Positions 42,956-55,689 of a DNA stretch of 64,000 bases are shown piece after piece. The notes beneath the pieces were generated by a model. The model did not search any database. It was not told the DNA's origin and was given only the letters and a program-made list of their open reading frames with translations. Origin of the DNA: Typhlomys cinereus (taxonomy: Eukaryota; Chordata; Mammalia; Rodentia; Platacanthomyidae); the NCBI GenBank assembly GCA_023101885.1, contig JALPQD010000004.1, forward strand, positions 16,892,688-16,956,687. Direction: 5' to 3'. How positions within the stretch are numbered: position 1 is the stretch's first letter; each line of letters opens with the position of its first letter. Position numbers and translations under genes: made by a program.

Positions 42956-45900
42956 CATTGACATTCTCGTGACTGGATATGGTTCAATAGTAATGTTTGG
43001 GGTGTGGGAGATGGTGAAGAAAGACATTGCCCAGACTAAGACAGTCAGGGAGAATGTCAGGTGTTAATAGAGACAGAAATTAGAGTGATTAAAAGCAAAG
43101 CAAAGATTACCTGAGACAATACTAGAAATTAAGTTCTCAGAGAGTGTGTGTCCTCTGACCTCTTTCTATACTACAGACATATGAGAAGTTAGTTTTCTTT
43201 AAAACCTCTCTGATTACAGAGCTTTGTTATGACAGCCCTTGTAACTAATGCAGGGGAAACCCTACAGTAATTCCACTAAGGACTCATCCTTAATTCGGGA
43301 ATATCCACTTGCTTCGAAAGTATGAGGAGCTCCTGTTAGTGGTACATGCTCAGCGTTGACAGAAATCAGCTAGCACATAGTCTTTTGAGAACATAACTGT
43401 CCAGTACAAAATCAGACCAGATCACAGGTCATGGCCACAGAGACAGTCCTTTGAATTAACATGTTTGAAACAAACAAAAAAATTATTACAAAGAAGCAGC
43501 ACATAACAAATATACATAAACCATTTCAATCCAAAATCAAAGAACTTATTAATGATTTTCACCTGCCTTTTGTTTGCCTCTCTTCCTTCCTTTGTCCTTC
43601 TCTCAGCCAAATCTCTGCAAATCTCTCTCTCTCTCTTTCATACACACACACATACACACACACATACGCACACATGCAAATGCACACACCAGAGCAGTCA
43701 ATATTTTCAACTTCTCGTCTTTTATTTCTAATATTTTTCAATTACATATATGCAGTTTTATGTATCTATGTAGTTAACAATAACAACATGAATATAATAG
43801 ATGAGTATCCTAATAAAAGTAAAATTGGAAGTTACTTCAGAGGATGGAATAAAAAAAAGACAGTATCAGAAGATCTGAACAAGGACCAAAGTTGATATCA
43901 TCTAATGTTAATGACCTATGGAATAAATAAAACTGCATACATATTTATTGAACAAATTCACTCCAAAGAAATAAATTTCTATGCACATTTTGGTATGATC
44001 ACTTCTTCAGAGATGTCTTCCATCACAATCTCTGACACCTGGTTTTGCTTCTTTCTCGGTGCATTTTCTCTTACTTTGTCTCTCTACCACATCTGTCCAT
44101 TCTTCACCTTCTGTCTACATAATATACATAAATTTGATTATACTACTTCTTGCTGTTCTTATTCATGAATGCATAATAGAACTCAAAAACATAGATACTT
44201 TTCTAATCTATTATTTATTGAGTATTTTCTACTGAAAAGTGTTTGAAGGAATTTGACCATGTAAGTGAACACCAAGAATCCCGGGAGCAATGAGTAAAAT
44301 ATACACTATGCATTAATTTGGAGAGTGGAAAATTAAAAGAGATTAAAAGGAAAAAATTAGTGGGTGGGTTAGGTGCATTTTTAACTCCAATTCTAAGGAG
44401 ACTTAGTCACAAATGTAGTATGCAAAAAGGAAATGAAAGATTGGAAAAAAATTGCCTTAGGACTAGTAGGGGCAAGTCATTCCACATATAGCAAAGTTTA
44501 AGAGTATCCATAATATATTTGTTATTAATTAAATAAACCACCATTGTACAGTGGCTAAGACAACAGGCTCTGAGTACAAACTGGAAGTCTTTGAAGCCCT
44601 GCTCACTCTTTATTGACAAATTTGTAAGTTTTAGTTGTCTCAGCATTAAAATAGTAGTGTAAATGAACTGTACTTGCTAGGACACAGGGGAGGTGATCTG
44701 AAAATACAATTGAAAGTTTAACATTTAATAGGAAAATTCTATAGCATCATGCTTTAACAGAAATAAAAAGACACATCCATGTGATATCACAGAGAAGTTG
44801 CAAGTATTTAAAGACATAATTCATGTATGCAGATATGTAATTATTATTAATGGGCTATGTATTAACACCAGAAACATTATTGTTATGGAAAAGCCAACTT
44901 CCAAAATACACTGCTGAATATTATGCATTTTCAGAGAATAATTTCATAGAGTCTATTATACTTAGCATGCATAATGAAAATGACATTTATAACAATTGCA
45001 GCATTTTAACCTAATGCAGTTCCACAAAAGATTGGAAACTTTTATGAACGTGAATAATGCTTGCAGAAAATTTATGACAAAATTTGCAGGAATATAGACA
45101 CAATAGGGTCAGAGGAAATACATAAAACAAGGTATTTCATAGTTATTAATATTATTCATTTTAAGATACACATTAAAAAACTTATTTTACTTTAATGCAT
45201 ATTTCCACTGAATGTTTTTTTATATCATATACAAAAATGAAATTATTTTACAGGAATCATACAAGAGGATTCAAATCTGCCCCCTTCCACACATATTTTG
45301 AAGACCTATCCACTCAACACTTCTTATTCAGTAATGAAGGAAATCCCAGACTAATTCTATACTAGGTATAGAATTTTGTGAATTTAAAATCTTCTTGAAA
45401 AGATGTAGTCTAAAAACTATGGCAAATCGTATTATTAAAATTTGCCAAACATGTTAGACTCTTGCAGTTCCAGTGTGGACTATACTTCTTCCCTTTATAA
45501 TCAGTTTGAAAGAGAACAACCTATCATTTTATCTTTACCTAGAAGTTCTAGAGATTTTGCCCTTTTAATTAATGTTTAATCTTATTCCATTCTCTTTCCA
45601 CAATTAGTGACTGCATTTGGTTTGTTTTCAATAAAACTTAATGATTAAATTAAAAAGGTTAATCACGCTTAAATAAAGATGAGGCTGACATTTCTTCCAT
45701 ATTTGTCTGGCTCTCACCCTGCCTTCTGCAAACTTTGAATCCTGCCTTCTGTGAAAACTATGCCCTCTAAAAACAAGTGTGAAAGGGGCCATATGGGGCA
45801 AAACTGAATTATGGCATCTAAAACAAGTATACTTTTTTCAACTTTCTACCTAGTGTAGTATCCACATAATTAACATTTTAGGTAGGGGTCATTGCTTCTT

Positions 45901-47184
45901 ATTTGACTGAAGAGAGAAGACTGAAAAAGTAAACCCTATGAAAATAAAAACATCAGAAATACTTAGCTAAACTAAAAAATGAGCATAAGACAGTGGCATG
46001 AGGGCTGTACTGAATCCCATTGAAGGCTGTAATTAGCCCATGTTCAGTGTTTTGCACAATACAATGAAGCACTATTTTACCCAATATATCTTAATTAAAA
46101 GCAAAAGCACAATACAACACAAAGCTACCATCAAAGAGGCGTTATTGGCACTCACATAATACAGAAGATGGGGAAGGATTTTGTTTTCTTTGTTTGGAAA
46201 GAAAATTGGAACTAGGCATTCTATTTTTCCAGACTTCTCTCAATATAGAAGCATTTGTGCACCAAAAATTGCATTTGCACTGTAAATTATATGGATGAAA
46301 GTCACAGGGAAAGAGATAGTCTGTTGTTTTATAATTCAATAGTAGTAATGCTTGGATTTCTCTGCTTTCTCTTTCACAAAGAAAACAATTATTCAAGGTT
46401 TAGTTTCTACCACAATGGGAGAGTCAGCTGAATATTATGTTCGCATTTTATATTCTTGCTTACTGGGATGCATTGATTATGCAGCAACATTAAAGTACAC
46501 ACAAAAATAATTTTGAAATGTTTTGAATTTTGAATTATCAAAGAAGCCAGAACAGTCCTCTGTAGTTCATTCTTTGTAATTTCTACTATAGGAAGGAAAA
46601 GTGATGCAGAATGTTGCATCCATAAAAAATTATCAACTGTCTCTTTTACAAATGAGTTATCTTTACAACATCTCAGAAAAAGGAAAAGTAGCACTGAAGA
46701 TGTTCTATTAATATCTTATTGGCTGGAATTTTAGCCAACTTCAAGAAAATAGCTGAAGAGTAAAGATGAAATTAGTGTGCTAAATGGAGAAAAATATCCC
46801 AGTACTTACACTAAAGTCAAAAGTAAAATGAACCACAAGGAGAGTCCAAAGTTGTACATATTTATTTTACATATCACACCTATGATGCTATTCTTACAAG
46901 ATTTCTCAAGGATTCAGGGAACATCTATGCCTTATCACTTGATAGCAAAATGAATAATAGTACCTTAGTTGACAACTCTGCCAGGCATGCTGAGGGACTG
47001 CCTTAAACTGATATAACATAGACCCAGCTATGAGGGTTGGGTCATTGTCACTGCTCCTAAAAAAGAGGAAGAAGGAAAGACATCAAAAATCTATTCCAGT
47101 CTTAAAGAATTATTCACAAATAACTGAAGAGATAACAGAGCTTTACAAACCATGTAAATGGTACTAATGAGAAGACAATATTAC
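42956..47184. other. Long unique AT-rich stretch, nothing recognised
   Basis: About 4.2 kb with no recognised transposon and no convincing coding region. Only small simple repeats are seen (CT/CA-rich run at 43620-43690). A 144-codon open frame at 43461-43895 crosses that repeat and has no domain signature, so it is not called. Confidence 0.5.
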
Positions 47185-47525
47185 AGTTGCTTTTCTTTGC
47201 TACTGTGAGAAAATAGACAAGATTTAAAAGGAGAAAGGGAAATTTATTCAGCTTATGATTGAACAAGGAAATAGATTCCATTATGATGGGAATCTCACAG
47301 CAGATGACATGGCTTTGAGGCAGAAGCTGGAAAGCAGGTTCAGGTCACTACAGACAGCATGGAGGAAAACAGAACAAGAATAAACTGAGAGGACACCAAA
47401 CTAACCCCAAAGATGCACCTATCCCCAATAAGTCTCCACCTCCTAAAGGTGCTACAACATTCTCAAACATTAACATCAGCTACAGATTCAAACACACAGG
47501 GATTCCATTGGGAACAACTCATCTT
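47185..47525 (-). mobile_element. MaLR-type LTR, minus strand
   Basis: The reversed rodent MaLR order is seen: CTTTGCTACTGTGAGAAAAT, AGGGAAATTTATTCAGCTTA, GATTCCATTATGATGGGAAT, CTCACAGCAGATGACATGGC, a CTCCACCTCCTAAAGGTGCTA block and the ATTCCATTGGGAACAACTC end. About 340 bp, solo. Confidence 0.75.
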
Positions 47526-47648
47526 CAGAACATGAAAAAAAGACTATGTGTTTCCCAAGCCATTTTCTTAAATACTAGCTTTTCAATGATGTGCTTTCTA
47601 ATAGAATTGTCTGCAAATATTAAACAAGTGTTCAAAACACTGAATATT

Positions 47649-47861
47649 AGAAAATATCTACGAAGGCTGGAGAGCTGGCTCAGGGGTTCATACCACCTCA
47701 CAAGCAGAAGGAACTGAATTCATAGAAAATGCACTTCTGGCTCTAGTGGGTGGAGACTAGGAAATCCCAGAGTGAAGCAGGAAGGAGGTAGAAGCAATTC
47801 AGGATGATTCTTGAAGTACCCTTTATACTCCACAGGGACACATAGTGTCCTCTCTCTCTGT

Positions 47862-47923
<62 letters not shown>

Positions 47924-48166
47924 CCCAGCTATGAAAGAGAGAGAGAGAGAAATGAAGGAAGGAAGGGAGGGAAGGAGGGAGGCAGCGAGGGAGGGAGGGA
48001 GGGAGGAAGAGAGAGAGAGAGAAAAACAAACAAACAAACAAACAAACAAACAGAAAGAAACAAAAAGAAAGAAACAAAGAAAGGAAGGAAAAGGGAAAGA
48101 GGGAGGAAGCGAGGGAATGAGAGAGGGAGGGAGGGAGGGAGGACTAGAGGAAAGAAAATATCTATA
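47649..48166 (+). mobile_element. B2-superfamily SINE with a hugely expanded tail
   Basis: Head and body occupy 47663-47864 (GGCTGGAGAGCTGGCTCAGG, GGAACTGAATTCATAG, GGAAATCCCAGAGTGAAGCA, GATGATTCTTGAAGTACCC). The 3' tail then runs as (AC)27, GA, GGAA, CAAA and GGGA repeats from 47865 to about 48150. The duplication AGAAAATATCTA lies at 47649-47660 and 48153-48164, outside the purine tract. The whole microsatellite is therefore part of the SINE insertion. Confidence 0.85.
47865..48150. repeat. Compound microsatellite: (AC)n, (GA)n, (GGGA)n, (CAAA)n
   Basis: About 55 bp of pure AC (47865-47919), then about 215 bp of strand-asymmetric purine-rich repeats including six CAAA-type units near 48024-48052 and GGAG/GGAA runs. 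Both strands give long low-complexity open frames, which are artefacts. Confidence 0.95.
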
Positions 48167-48667
48167 AGTCAAGAAATTACCTTTTTAGATTTCTCTACTC
48201 ATGGAGTTATGAATGTGTATGCCATTCAATGTCAACCTTTTTGTGATTTCTCCATATATGGGCTCTATTGCACAGGGTAAGAATAGATTCCAAGCTCTGT
48301 CAAGGCAAGAAGAAAATAATATCCTTCAGTGGACAGATTATGATTCATTTTATTTATGTTTGTTAGAATTTACACACAATGCAAAAACTAAAAAATTAGG
48401 TATATATAAAATACAGTATAGTAAACTTGCATAGATTCTAAGCAAAGTAAAATAGTTTGATGAGTCAAAAATATAGTCAGGGATATCAGTTAGATATTGA
48501 TGATGCGAGGTAAGTCATTCTTGTTTTGATTTGATAAACATGGCTAAAATAGCAGGACAGATGGTCACATAAAAATCGATTAGTGCAGCACAAATAAGTG
48601 TCACAAATATGAAGCCATGAGCAGTAGATATTATTAATGGACACATCACAAAGTGCCACTTACACTT
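48167..48667. other. Unique AT-rich DNA, nothing recognised
   Basis: No element recognised. The right edge is the integration site of the L1 complex. Confidence 0.4.
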
Positions 48668-48679
48668 TAAAGATACATT

Positions 48680-49757
48680 TTTATTATATTTATTTATTTT
48701 TTCCCAATCATACAAGTTTAATAGGTACCTCAGTCACGTCCCTCCTTCCACCCTTCCCCAGTCCCCCTTGCACCCTTCCCTCCTTTACCCCTTCCTTTCA
48801 CCCCCTTCCCTCCCCTTCTCCTAGTGTCCCCCCTTCGCCCCTTCCCGTCTCCTGGAGTATCCTTTTATGTGAATGCCAAACTTCCCTCTGAGTTCTCCAC
48901 TCTAATGAAGTGTAAGGACTCAGTTACACTGCACAGAGCCCTTTCTTGGGCTCCCCTTTAGTATGGGAATATTATTATGACTGTTAATCTCTTGTCTCTA
49001 AGGATCCTAGTGCCTGTGATCCATGCTAGACTTTGGGAGATCATTGACATGTCAGTCATTGTGCAGTGCAGGTAATGCAAAGTTGGATTATGGCTACTGA
49101 GGCCCTAACTTGTGTAGAATATCTTGCATATCATTGTCCCATCTTTAGGCTCTTACAATCTTACTGACCCTTCTTCCCCAAATTTCGCTGAGCTTTAGGA
49201 TTGGGAGAGATTTGACAGTTCTCTGATTAATTGACAGGTGATTAATGTAGGGTTTCTGATGTTCTGAATTATGGTTTGTTGTTATTTTCAGTTTTGCTGT
49301 TTCTGCACTGCCCTTGGTTCTATCCTGATTGGTGTTAGAGGTCACCTCCTAACCAAAGATAAAAGACTGTTTAAATGAAATCTTACCATAAGAGTAGATT
49401 CAAAGGTAGATGGAATAAAAATAGAAGATCGCAATGAGGGGGAAGTCAGTTTCCAAATGCAGGAATGGTTACAATCTATTTACCAGATTCTATGCCCTTC
49501 CTGACTGGTGAGATCAAACCCCCTCAGTTGCAAGTGACCAGGAAGGAAAGAAAGTGAGTGAGCTTAACCAATTGTCTTGCTATTTACATGCAATACTTAG
49601 TGGTGACTTATTTTTTCCTACTGTAGCATGACCACTCTCTCCTTATTTTTAGAGGGGTCCTTCCTTCTTCTTCCCTCCTGTTTATAATCTTTGCAATTAT
49701 TATAGGTATTACAGAGATTTATCTTTGAATATGTCACTAAGTGGGTTTGGTACTAGG
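48680..49757 (-). mobile_element. Host L1 3'UTR (outer element of the nest)
   Basis: Reversed L1 3'UTR: ATTTATTTTTTCCCAATCAT, ACAAGTTTAATAGGTACCTC, C-rich tract 48735-48850, CTTGTCTCTAAGGATCCTAG, TTAGGCTCTTACAATCTTAC, AAATTTCGCTGAGCTTTAGG. The end TTTGGTACTAGGATCCACC corresponds to 50790-50810 of the inner L1. It stops abruptly there, where the inner L1 begins. Confidence 0.8.
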
Positions 49758-49769
49758 ATCCACCTATTT

Positions 49770-50880
49770 TTTATTAATATATTTTTTATTATTATTTCAG
49801 CTCTTACAAACTTAATAGGTACACCAGTTCCCTCCCTCCCTCCTCCTCCCCCCCCGTACCCCTTGCTCCCCCTCCCCACACCCCTCCCTCCTCATCCCCC
49901 AGTGCCTCACGCCCCAATTCCCAGAGAGTCCTTTCTTGTGCATGCCTGATTTTCCTCTGGGCACTCCTCTCTGATGACGATGACGTACAAGGACCCAGTG
50001 GCCTTCCCCTGAACCCTTTCCCGTGTTCCCCTTAGGTATAGGAACACTGCTGTCGCTGCCAATCCCTTGGCTCCAAGGATCTTGGTGCCTTTGGCAGATG
50101 CCAGACTTTGTGAGACCAATAGTGTGTTGGACAATGGGCAGGGCATGTAAAGTCCAATTATGATTGCTTCAGCCCTAACTTGTATGGAGTATCTTACATG
50201 TCATTGCTCCTCCCATCCTTTTGCTCTTACACTCTTACCACACCCTCTTCCGCAAATTTCCCTGAGCTTCAGGATGGGGAGAGATTAAGCTGGCCTAGTT
50301 CTAGGTGGTTGATATAGAGTCTCTGAAGTTCTGGATTGTGGTTTGTTGGGGTTTTTTTGCAGTTTTGCTGCTCCTGCAATGCCCTTCACTCCATCCTGGT
50401 GGGCATTGTATGTTACCCCCTGGCCAGAGACAAAAAGCTGTTAAACTAGAGTCTTGTGATAAAAGCACATTCAAAGGTAGATATAATAAAAGTGGGAAAC
50501 CACAGTGAGGGAGGGGTCTATCACCCATTTGCAAAATGGTTACTTTTTATCTGCCAGACTATATGCCCTCCTCTTCTGGTGAGATCATACCCCCTCAGGA
50601 GTAAATGATCAGGAACAAAAGTCTGTGAACTTAATCATATGTCTCATTACTTATTTGAGTCCTTGATGGAGGCCTATTTTCTCTGCTGTAACATGGTCCC
50701 TTCTCTCCTTGTTTCTGGTGTGGCCCTCCTACCACATCCCTCCTATTCATAATCCTTGCAATTACTGTCTCTAGGTGGGCTGGGTGGGTTTGGTACTATG
50801 AGCTACCTATTAGGGAGTACATACGGCGCTTAATTTTCTGGGTCTGGGATACTTCACTTAATATAATTGTTTCTAATGAC
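49770..50880 (-). other. 3'UTR of the younger L1
   Basis: Read on the minus strand it carries a leader after ORF2, a CTCAGGGAAATTTGCGGAAG motif (near 50250-50270), a TTGGAGCCAAGGGATTGGC block, the CATCAGAGAGGAGTGCCCAG block, a G-rich polypurine tract (49826-49900 in reverse) and the end AGCTGAAATAATAATAAAAA. The C-rich plus strand (CCTCCCTCCCTCCTCCTCCC) signals several G-runs on the sense strand. Confidence 0.8.
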
Positions 50881-50889
50881 ATCCATTTC

Positions 50890-53800
50890 CCGGCAAATTA
50901 CAGTAATTCATCATTTTTGATGGCTGAGTAGTACTCCATTGTATAGATGTACCACCTTTTCCTTATCCACTCGTCAACTGTTGGACATTTGGGCTGATTC
51001 CATGACTTTGCTATTGTAAACAGTGCTGCTATGAACATGGTCATGCTTGTGCTTTCGAGGTGAACCTCTGCTGTATGGGGGGTTATTCCCAAAAGTGGAA
51101 TAGCAGGGTCATATGGGATTTCAATCTTTAATTTCCTCAATAATCTCCAGACGGCTCGCCAGAGTGGCTGTATGAGCCTGCATTCCCACCAGCAATGTAG
51201 GAGAGTTCCGCTCTCTCCACATCCTCTCCAGCATTTGTTGTTGTTTGTATTGTGGATTTTTGCCATCCTCACTGGGGTGAGATGATATCTCAGGGAAGTT
51301 TTGATTTGCATTTCCCTGATGGGTAAGGAAGTGGAGCATTTTTTAAGATATTTGTTAGACATTTTAATTTCATCCCTGGTAAAGTTTCTTTGAAGTTCCA
51401 GGGCCCATTTTTTAATTGGGCCATTGGTTTCCTTGGTGTTTACTTTTCTAAGTTCTTTGTGCACTCTGGACAGCAGAGTTCTATCAGATGTGTGGTTAGT
51501 GAAGATTTTGTCCCATTCTGTGGGTTGCCTTTGAGCTCGTGTGACAATCTCTTTATCTGAACAGAAGCTCTTTAATTTCACAAGATCCCAACTGTTGAGA
51601 GTTAGTAGCAGTGACTGTGCCATTGGATGTCTGTTTAGGAAATGTTGGCCTAGCCCAATCAGCTCGAGGGGGTTCCCTATCCTTTCAACTAAGGTTTTTA
51701 AAGTCTCTGGCCTTATCTCAAAGTCCTTGATCCATTTGGAATTAAGTCTTGTACATGGTGACAAGTACGGGTCCAGCTTTAATCTTCTGCATGTGGAGAT
51801 CCAGTTTTGCCAGCACCATTTGTTGAAGATGCTGTTCTTTTTCCATTGGATTTTTTGGGCCCCTTTGTCAAAGACCAAATGGCTGTAATTTTGTGGGCTT
51901 ATATCTGGGTCTTCAATCCTTATCCATTGATCTGTGTGTCTATTTTGGAGCCAGTACCAGGCTGTCTTTATAACTATGGATTTGTAGTATAGACTTAGAT
52001 TTGGTATGGTAATACCTCCAGCAGTGTTTTTGTTACTCAGGATTGTCTTTGCTATCCTGGGTGTTTTGTGCGAACTTTGAGATTGTTTGGTCAACTTCTT
52101 TGAAGAATTGCTTTGGGATTTTGATTGGTATAGCATTGAATCTGTATCTTGCCTTTGGTAGGATGGTCATTTTTACAATGTTGATTCTGCCAATCCAGGA
52201 ACAAGGGAGGTCTTTCCACCTTCTGGTGTCTTCTGCTATTTCTTTCTTTAGGGTTTTAAAGTTTTCGTTGTAAAGATCTTTTACCTCCTTGGTTAGGTTT
52301 ATACCAAGGTATTTCATTTTTTTAGGGGCTATAGTAAATGGGATTGTTTCTCTCAAGGCTTTTTCACTTCTTTCATTCTGGGTATATAGGAACGCCTCTG
52401 ATTTTTGCACATTTATTTTGTATCCTGCCACCCTGCTGAACTTCTCAATTAGTTCCAGAAGCTTCCTGGTGGAGTTTTTGGGATCACTCAGGTATAAGAT
52501 CATGTCATCTGCAAATAGGGATAGCTTGACTTCTTCCTTGCCGATTTAAATCCCTCTTATGTCCCTTTCTTCTCTTATGGCTTCAGCTAAGACTTCAAGT
52601 ACAATATTGAATAGAAGTGATGAGAGTGGACAGCCTTGTCTAGTTCCTGATCGAAATGGGAATGCTTCCAATTGTTCCCCATTGAGCATAATCCTTGCTG
52701 GGGGTTGTTGTATACAGCTTTTATTATATTAATAAAGGTTCCTTCCATTCCTACTGTCTCCAGCGTTTTCATCATAAAAGGTTGTTGGATCTTGTCAAAA
52801 GCTTTTTCTGCATCTATCGACAGTATGATGTGGTCTTGGACTTTGGACTGGTTTACATGATGAATTACATTTATTGATTTTCGTATGTTGAACTACCCTT
52901 GTGGGCCAGGGATGAAGCCTACTTGGTCCCCGTGAATGATCTTTTTAATATGTTTTTGAATCCAATTCGCTAAGACTTTGTTGAGAATCTTTGCGTCTGT
53001 GTTCATCAGAGAGATCGGCCTATAGTTTTCTTTTTTAAGTGAATCTTTATTAGGTTTTGATATTAAGACGATATTAGCTTCATAGAAGGAATTTGATATT
53101 GTTCCTTCCTTTGCTATTTGATGGAACAGTTTAAGGAGTATTGGTGTTATTAACTCCTTAAATGTCTGGTAGAACTCTGTGCTGAATCTATCTGGTCCAG
53201 GACATTTTTTGGTGGGAAGATTTGAAATTACTTATTCAATTTCCTTATATGTTATAGGACTATTTAAATAATTCCCAACTTCCTGATTCAATTTAGGTAG
53301 GTTGTGTTTACTTAGAAATTCATCCATCGCTTTTGTGTTGTCAAACTTCACAGAGTATAATTTTTTGAAATATGATGTCATAATTCTCTGGATTTCTTGG
53401 GTATCGGTAGTGATAACTCCATGTTCATTTCTGATTTTGTTAATTTGGGTTTTCTCTCTCCTGCTTTTGGTTAATTTAGCTAGGGGTGTATCAATCTTAT
53501 TGATTTTTTCAAAGAACCAGCTTTTTGACTGGTTGATTTTTTCTATCGTTTTCTTAATCTCGATTTCAGATATTTCTCCCCTTAGTTTGCTAATCTCCTC
53601 TCTTCTACTACTTTTGGGATCAGTTTGCTCTAGTTTCTCTAAAGCTTTAAGCTGCATTGTTAAGTTATTTCTAATGTTTCCATTTTTTTGATGTAGGCAT
53701 TAAGAGCTATGAACTTATCTCTTAGAACAGCTTTCATTGTGTCCCAGAGATTTTGGTAAGTTGTATTTTCATTATCATTCGCTTTCAGGAAATCTTGAAT

Positions 53801-54581
53801 TTCCTTTTTAATTTCTTCCTGAATCCAGTTCTCATTCAGCATCATATTGTTAAGTTTCCAGGAGTTAGTGTATTTTCTCTTGTTTGATGTGTTGTGGATG
53901 TCCAGTTTAGGCCATGGTGGTCTGACAGGGCACAGGTTAGAATTTCAACTTTTTTGTACATGTGTAGATTCGTTTTGTGGCCCAGTATTTGATCTATTTT
54001 GGAGAAAGTTCCGTGTGCTGCTGAGAAAAATGTGTATTCTTTGGTACGTGGGTGAAAAGTTCGATAGAGATCTGTAAGGTCCATTTCTTTAAGCGATTGA
54101 TTAAGGTCCAAAGTGTCTCTATTAAGCTTTTGACCTGTTGATCTTTCCCATTTGATAGGGTGGTGTTGAAGTCCCCAAGAATTATCGTTTGGGGGTTGAT
54201 TTCTTGCTTTAGACGCTGTAGAGTTTTCTTAATGAATGTGGAGGTGCCCATATTGGGTGCATATGTGTTCAGTATTGTGAAGTCTTCCTGGTGAATTGTA
54301 CCAGTGTCTCTTATATTTTTCTTTGGTTTGAAGTCCACTTTGTCTCATATCATAATGGCTACCTCTGCCTGTTTTCTGCTTCCATTAGCTTTTAGAATTG
54401 TTGACCAGCCTTTTATTTTTATAGCATGCCTATCTTTTGTCGTGAGATGGGTTTCCTGCAGGCAGCAGATTGATGGATTGTGATTTTTAATCCAAGTTTA
54501 TTTTCTGTGTCTCTTGATCGGTGAGTTAATTCTATTAACATTTAGTGTCATAATGGTGAAACTATTTTTGATTCCAGACAT
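50890..54581 (-). pseudogene. L1 ORF2 pseudogene (endonuclease/reverse transcriptase), largely open
   Basis: ORF2 would nick target DNA and reverse-transcribe L1 RNA in the nucleus. From the start codon at 54581 the endonuclease N-terminus reads TLNVNRINSPIKRH (usual G changed to R). A stop precedes WIKNHNPS. LQETHL, GDFNTTLSNG, FSKIDQILGHK and SDHHGL are all present (54450-53950). In the reverse transcriptase the catalytic box [10 protein letters not shown] is intact near 52510-52525, but an ochre stop lies about 12 codons before it. The thumb and C-terminus run in two frames (52503-52033 and 52136-50898), with the Cys-rich [18 protein letters not shown] intact near 51215. A lysine codon changed to TAA at about 50898 removes the final KFAGKWM part. 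It is the best-preserved ORF2 in the window, but dead. Confidence 0.92.
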
Positions 54582-54631
54582 TCATTATGTTTAGTAGTTT
54601 TTATAAGTATATTGCTTCGCTTTTAATGGTG

Positions 54632-55689
54632 TTATACTTGCCTTCTGCTCTCCTGGATATGCCTGTTTTTTTCTTCACGCTTGAGTATCATTTCTAGCAT
54701 TTTTTGAAGGCATGGTTTGGTGGACATGTATCCCTTCAAGTTGTCTTTGTGCTGGAAGATTTTTCTTTCTCCCTCGATCATGACTGATAGTTTTGCAGGG
54801 TAAATCAGCCTAGGTTGACACTTTTGCTCATTCAATACTTGAAGTATGTCTCTCCAAGCTCTTCTTGCTTTTACTGTTTCCATTGAGAAGTCATTTGTTA
54901 TTTTAATAGGTTTACCCTTAAAAGTGGCTTGTTTTTTCTCCCTCGAAGCTCTCAGCACCAGTTCTTTATCTTGAATGTAGAGTGTTTTGACTATTATTTG
55001 CCATGGCGTGCTTCTGTTTTGGTCCTATCTGTTTGGGGTGTGGAATGTCTCTTGTATATGGATGGGCCTCTCTTTTTTCAGATGAGGAAAGTTTTCTTTG
55101 ATGATCGTTTGAAAAATTTCCTCAGGGGTGGTATTTTGAGATTCTTGCTCTGGTATTCCATGAATACACATGTTGGGCTTCTTCAGGGTGTCCCATATCT
55201 CCTGGATATTTCTCTCAAGCATCTTTTTGGCTTTAACAATCTCTTCCATTGAGCTGGTTAATACTCCCACTTTATCTTCAAGTTCTGAAATTCTGTTTTC
55301 CGCTTAGTTAGTTCTGTTGATAAGACTCTCTGTGGAGTTCTGGGTTGAAGATAACTTGTCTTTTAGCTCAGTTTTAAATTCTGCTTGATTCTGCTTTAAC
55401 TGCTCTATGCCAGTTTTTGATTCTTGCACTGTTTTTCTCAACTCCTCCATGTGTCTGTTGTGTTCCTCCTCAAAGCGATTGATTCAATTATTTAATTCCT
55501 CCCTGATTTCCTCTTTCATAGTAATGGTAATGATCATATTTTGACGGTCGTTATCCTGGGTCAGGCTTTCTTGGCCATTTTCCATGGGTTTGTTCTGGTT
55601 GGTGTCTAACATTATGTGATTAATTCCTTCAGTGGGAGATTTGTTTACTTGAGTGTTGTGTCTCTGGATTTGCACTTAGACTTTGGCAT
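54632..55689 (-). pseudogene. L1 ORF1 pseudogene of the younger L1
   Basis: The start codon at 55689 gives MPKSKCKS, then a frame loss within the first 10 codons (the frame continues as RHNTQVNKSPTEGINH). Coiled-coil sequence follows around 55400-55500 in broken frames. The RNA-binding domain is open from 55270 to 55025 (EEIVKAKKMLERNIQEIWDT, IHGIPEQESQNTTPEEIF). It then continues from 54958 to 54632 in another frame (ASREKKQATFKGKPIKITND; stop after QESRRQV). Length and layout match ORF1 at 9784, without the SINE. At least three frame breaks make it non-functional. Confidence 0.88.

Noticed and set aside
43461..43895. 144-codon plus-strand frame
   Set aside because: It spans a CT/CA simple repeat and has low-complexity composition with no domain signature.
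47811..48172. Overlapping long frames on both strands
   Set aside because: They are translations of the AC/GA/GGGA microsatellite; low complexity in every frame.
51541..51888. 115-codon plus-strand frame
   Set aside because: Antisense to L1 ORF2, an incidental open frame.
50898..52136. A 412-codon open frame that could be mistaken for a host gene
   Set aside because: Its sequence is plainly the L1 ORF2 C-terminus (CWRGCG...[16 protein letters not shown]), inside a complete L1 on the same strand.
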